This document shows positions 63,966 to 64,000 of a DNA stretch of 64,000 bases, piece by piece. The stretch covers positions 62,001 to 126,000 of the forward strand of contig JALHNT010000014.1 in assembly GCA_022843385.1 (NCBI GenBank). Direction: 5' to 3'. A model generated the notes under the pieces. It had not been told where the DNA came from. It worked only from the letters and a program-made list of their open reading frames with translations, and did no database searches. Origin of the DNA: Anaerolineae bacterium. GTDB taxonomy: Bacteria > Chloroflexota > Anaerolineae > Aggregatilineales > Phototrophicaceae. Every line of letters starts with the position of its first letter. Position 1 is the first letter of the stretch. The position numbers and the translations under genes are program-made.

Positions 63966-64000
63966 AACATTCCCTGATCTAAACGCCCATACTTGGGCTG

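Noticed and set aside
63966-64000. C-terminal part of rimP before nusA
   Set aside because: Only 35 bases are available and no reading frame can be identified.

Overview
The window is ordinary chromosome from a bacterium that looks like a member of the Chloroflexota (Anaerolineae or a neighbouring class). This placement is inferred from several features: secreted proteins with Thr/Pro-rich linkers, a CUT1 sugar ABC transporter, an ECF sigma factor paired with a transmembrane protein carrying a 'LESCLRDYPDHAERL'-type N-terminus, DUF1385, DUF971 and CpXC proteins, GTP-type PEP carboxykinase, a short IF-2, and no outer-membrane biogenesis genes. No rRNA or other decisive marker is present, so the placement is tentative. 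The sequence is moderately GC-rich and densely packed. Many adjacent genes overlap by 4 to 14 bases (ATGA, GTGA, TTGA junctions). There is no prophage, IS element or CRISPR array.

Left part (1-8100): the end of a minus-strand cell-division-like operon, tRNA-Leu(CAG), a secreted SH3/beta-lactamase-fold protein, an 875-base gene-free stretch with degenerate repeats, and a minus-strand sugar ABC transporter operon (binding protein, two permeases). Upstream of that operon lie two LacI-type palindromes. A DUF971 gene and a coupled unknown gene follow.

Positions 8256-16052, plus strand: a lipoprotein, a large six-hairpin-type glycosidase, a soluble PAS histidine kinase, a homoserine kinase-like GHMP kinase, an ABC exporter and a phosphodiester-glycosidase-domain protein, mostly overlapping or closely spaced. 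At 16076-18884 an ECF sigma factor is translationally coupled to a two-membrane-segment VWA protein that is probably its regulator. At 19029-22696 four overlapping genes encode an MFS exporter, a DUF3267 zincin-like membrane protein, an NAD-dependent epimerase and a membrane-anchored methyltransferase with a zinc ribbon.

Positions 22693-37000, mostly minus strand: a nucleotidyltransferase-fold protein, a secreted beta-rich protein, a methyltransferase, an OmpR-type regulator, tRNA-Val(TAC) with an acceptor-stem mismatch, a dCTP deaminase interrupted by a 378-residue HNH intein, argS with a visibly lower-GC middle, another methyltransferase, a histidine kinase/receiver pair and mutS.

Positions 37030-42715, plus strand: a ROK kinase without the usual zinc cysteines, a GAF/PAS histidine kinase whose start codon abuts a perfect inverted repeat, a CpXC protein and a secreted glycosidase-like protein. 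Positions 42772-48877, minus strand: recJ followed by a second secreted glycosidase-like gene, DUF1385, a VOC protein and an AI-2E-family membrane protein. Then come fmt, a metallophosphoesterase, malate dehydrogenase, PEP carboxykinase (with a perfect CRP-type palindrome upstream), a phosphoglycerate-mutase-like gene and a small plus-strand group ending in era. The right end (56644-63965) is the conserved nusA-ylxR-infB-rbfA-nrnA-truB-ribF translation operon on the minus strand.

The most notable items are the dCTP deaminase intein, inserted exactly between catalytic elements, the ECF sigma/VWA pair, and three regulatory palindromes (two LacI-type sites, one CRP-type site, and one over a possibly leaderless kinase gene).
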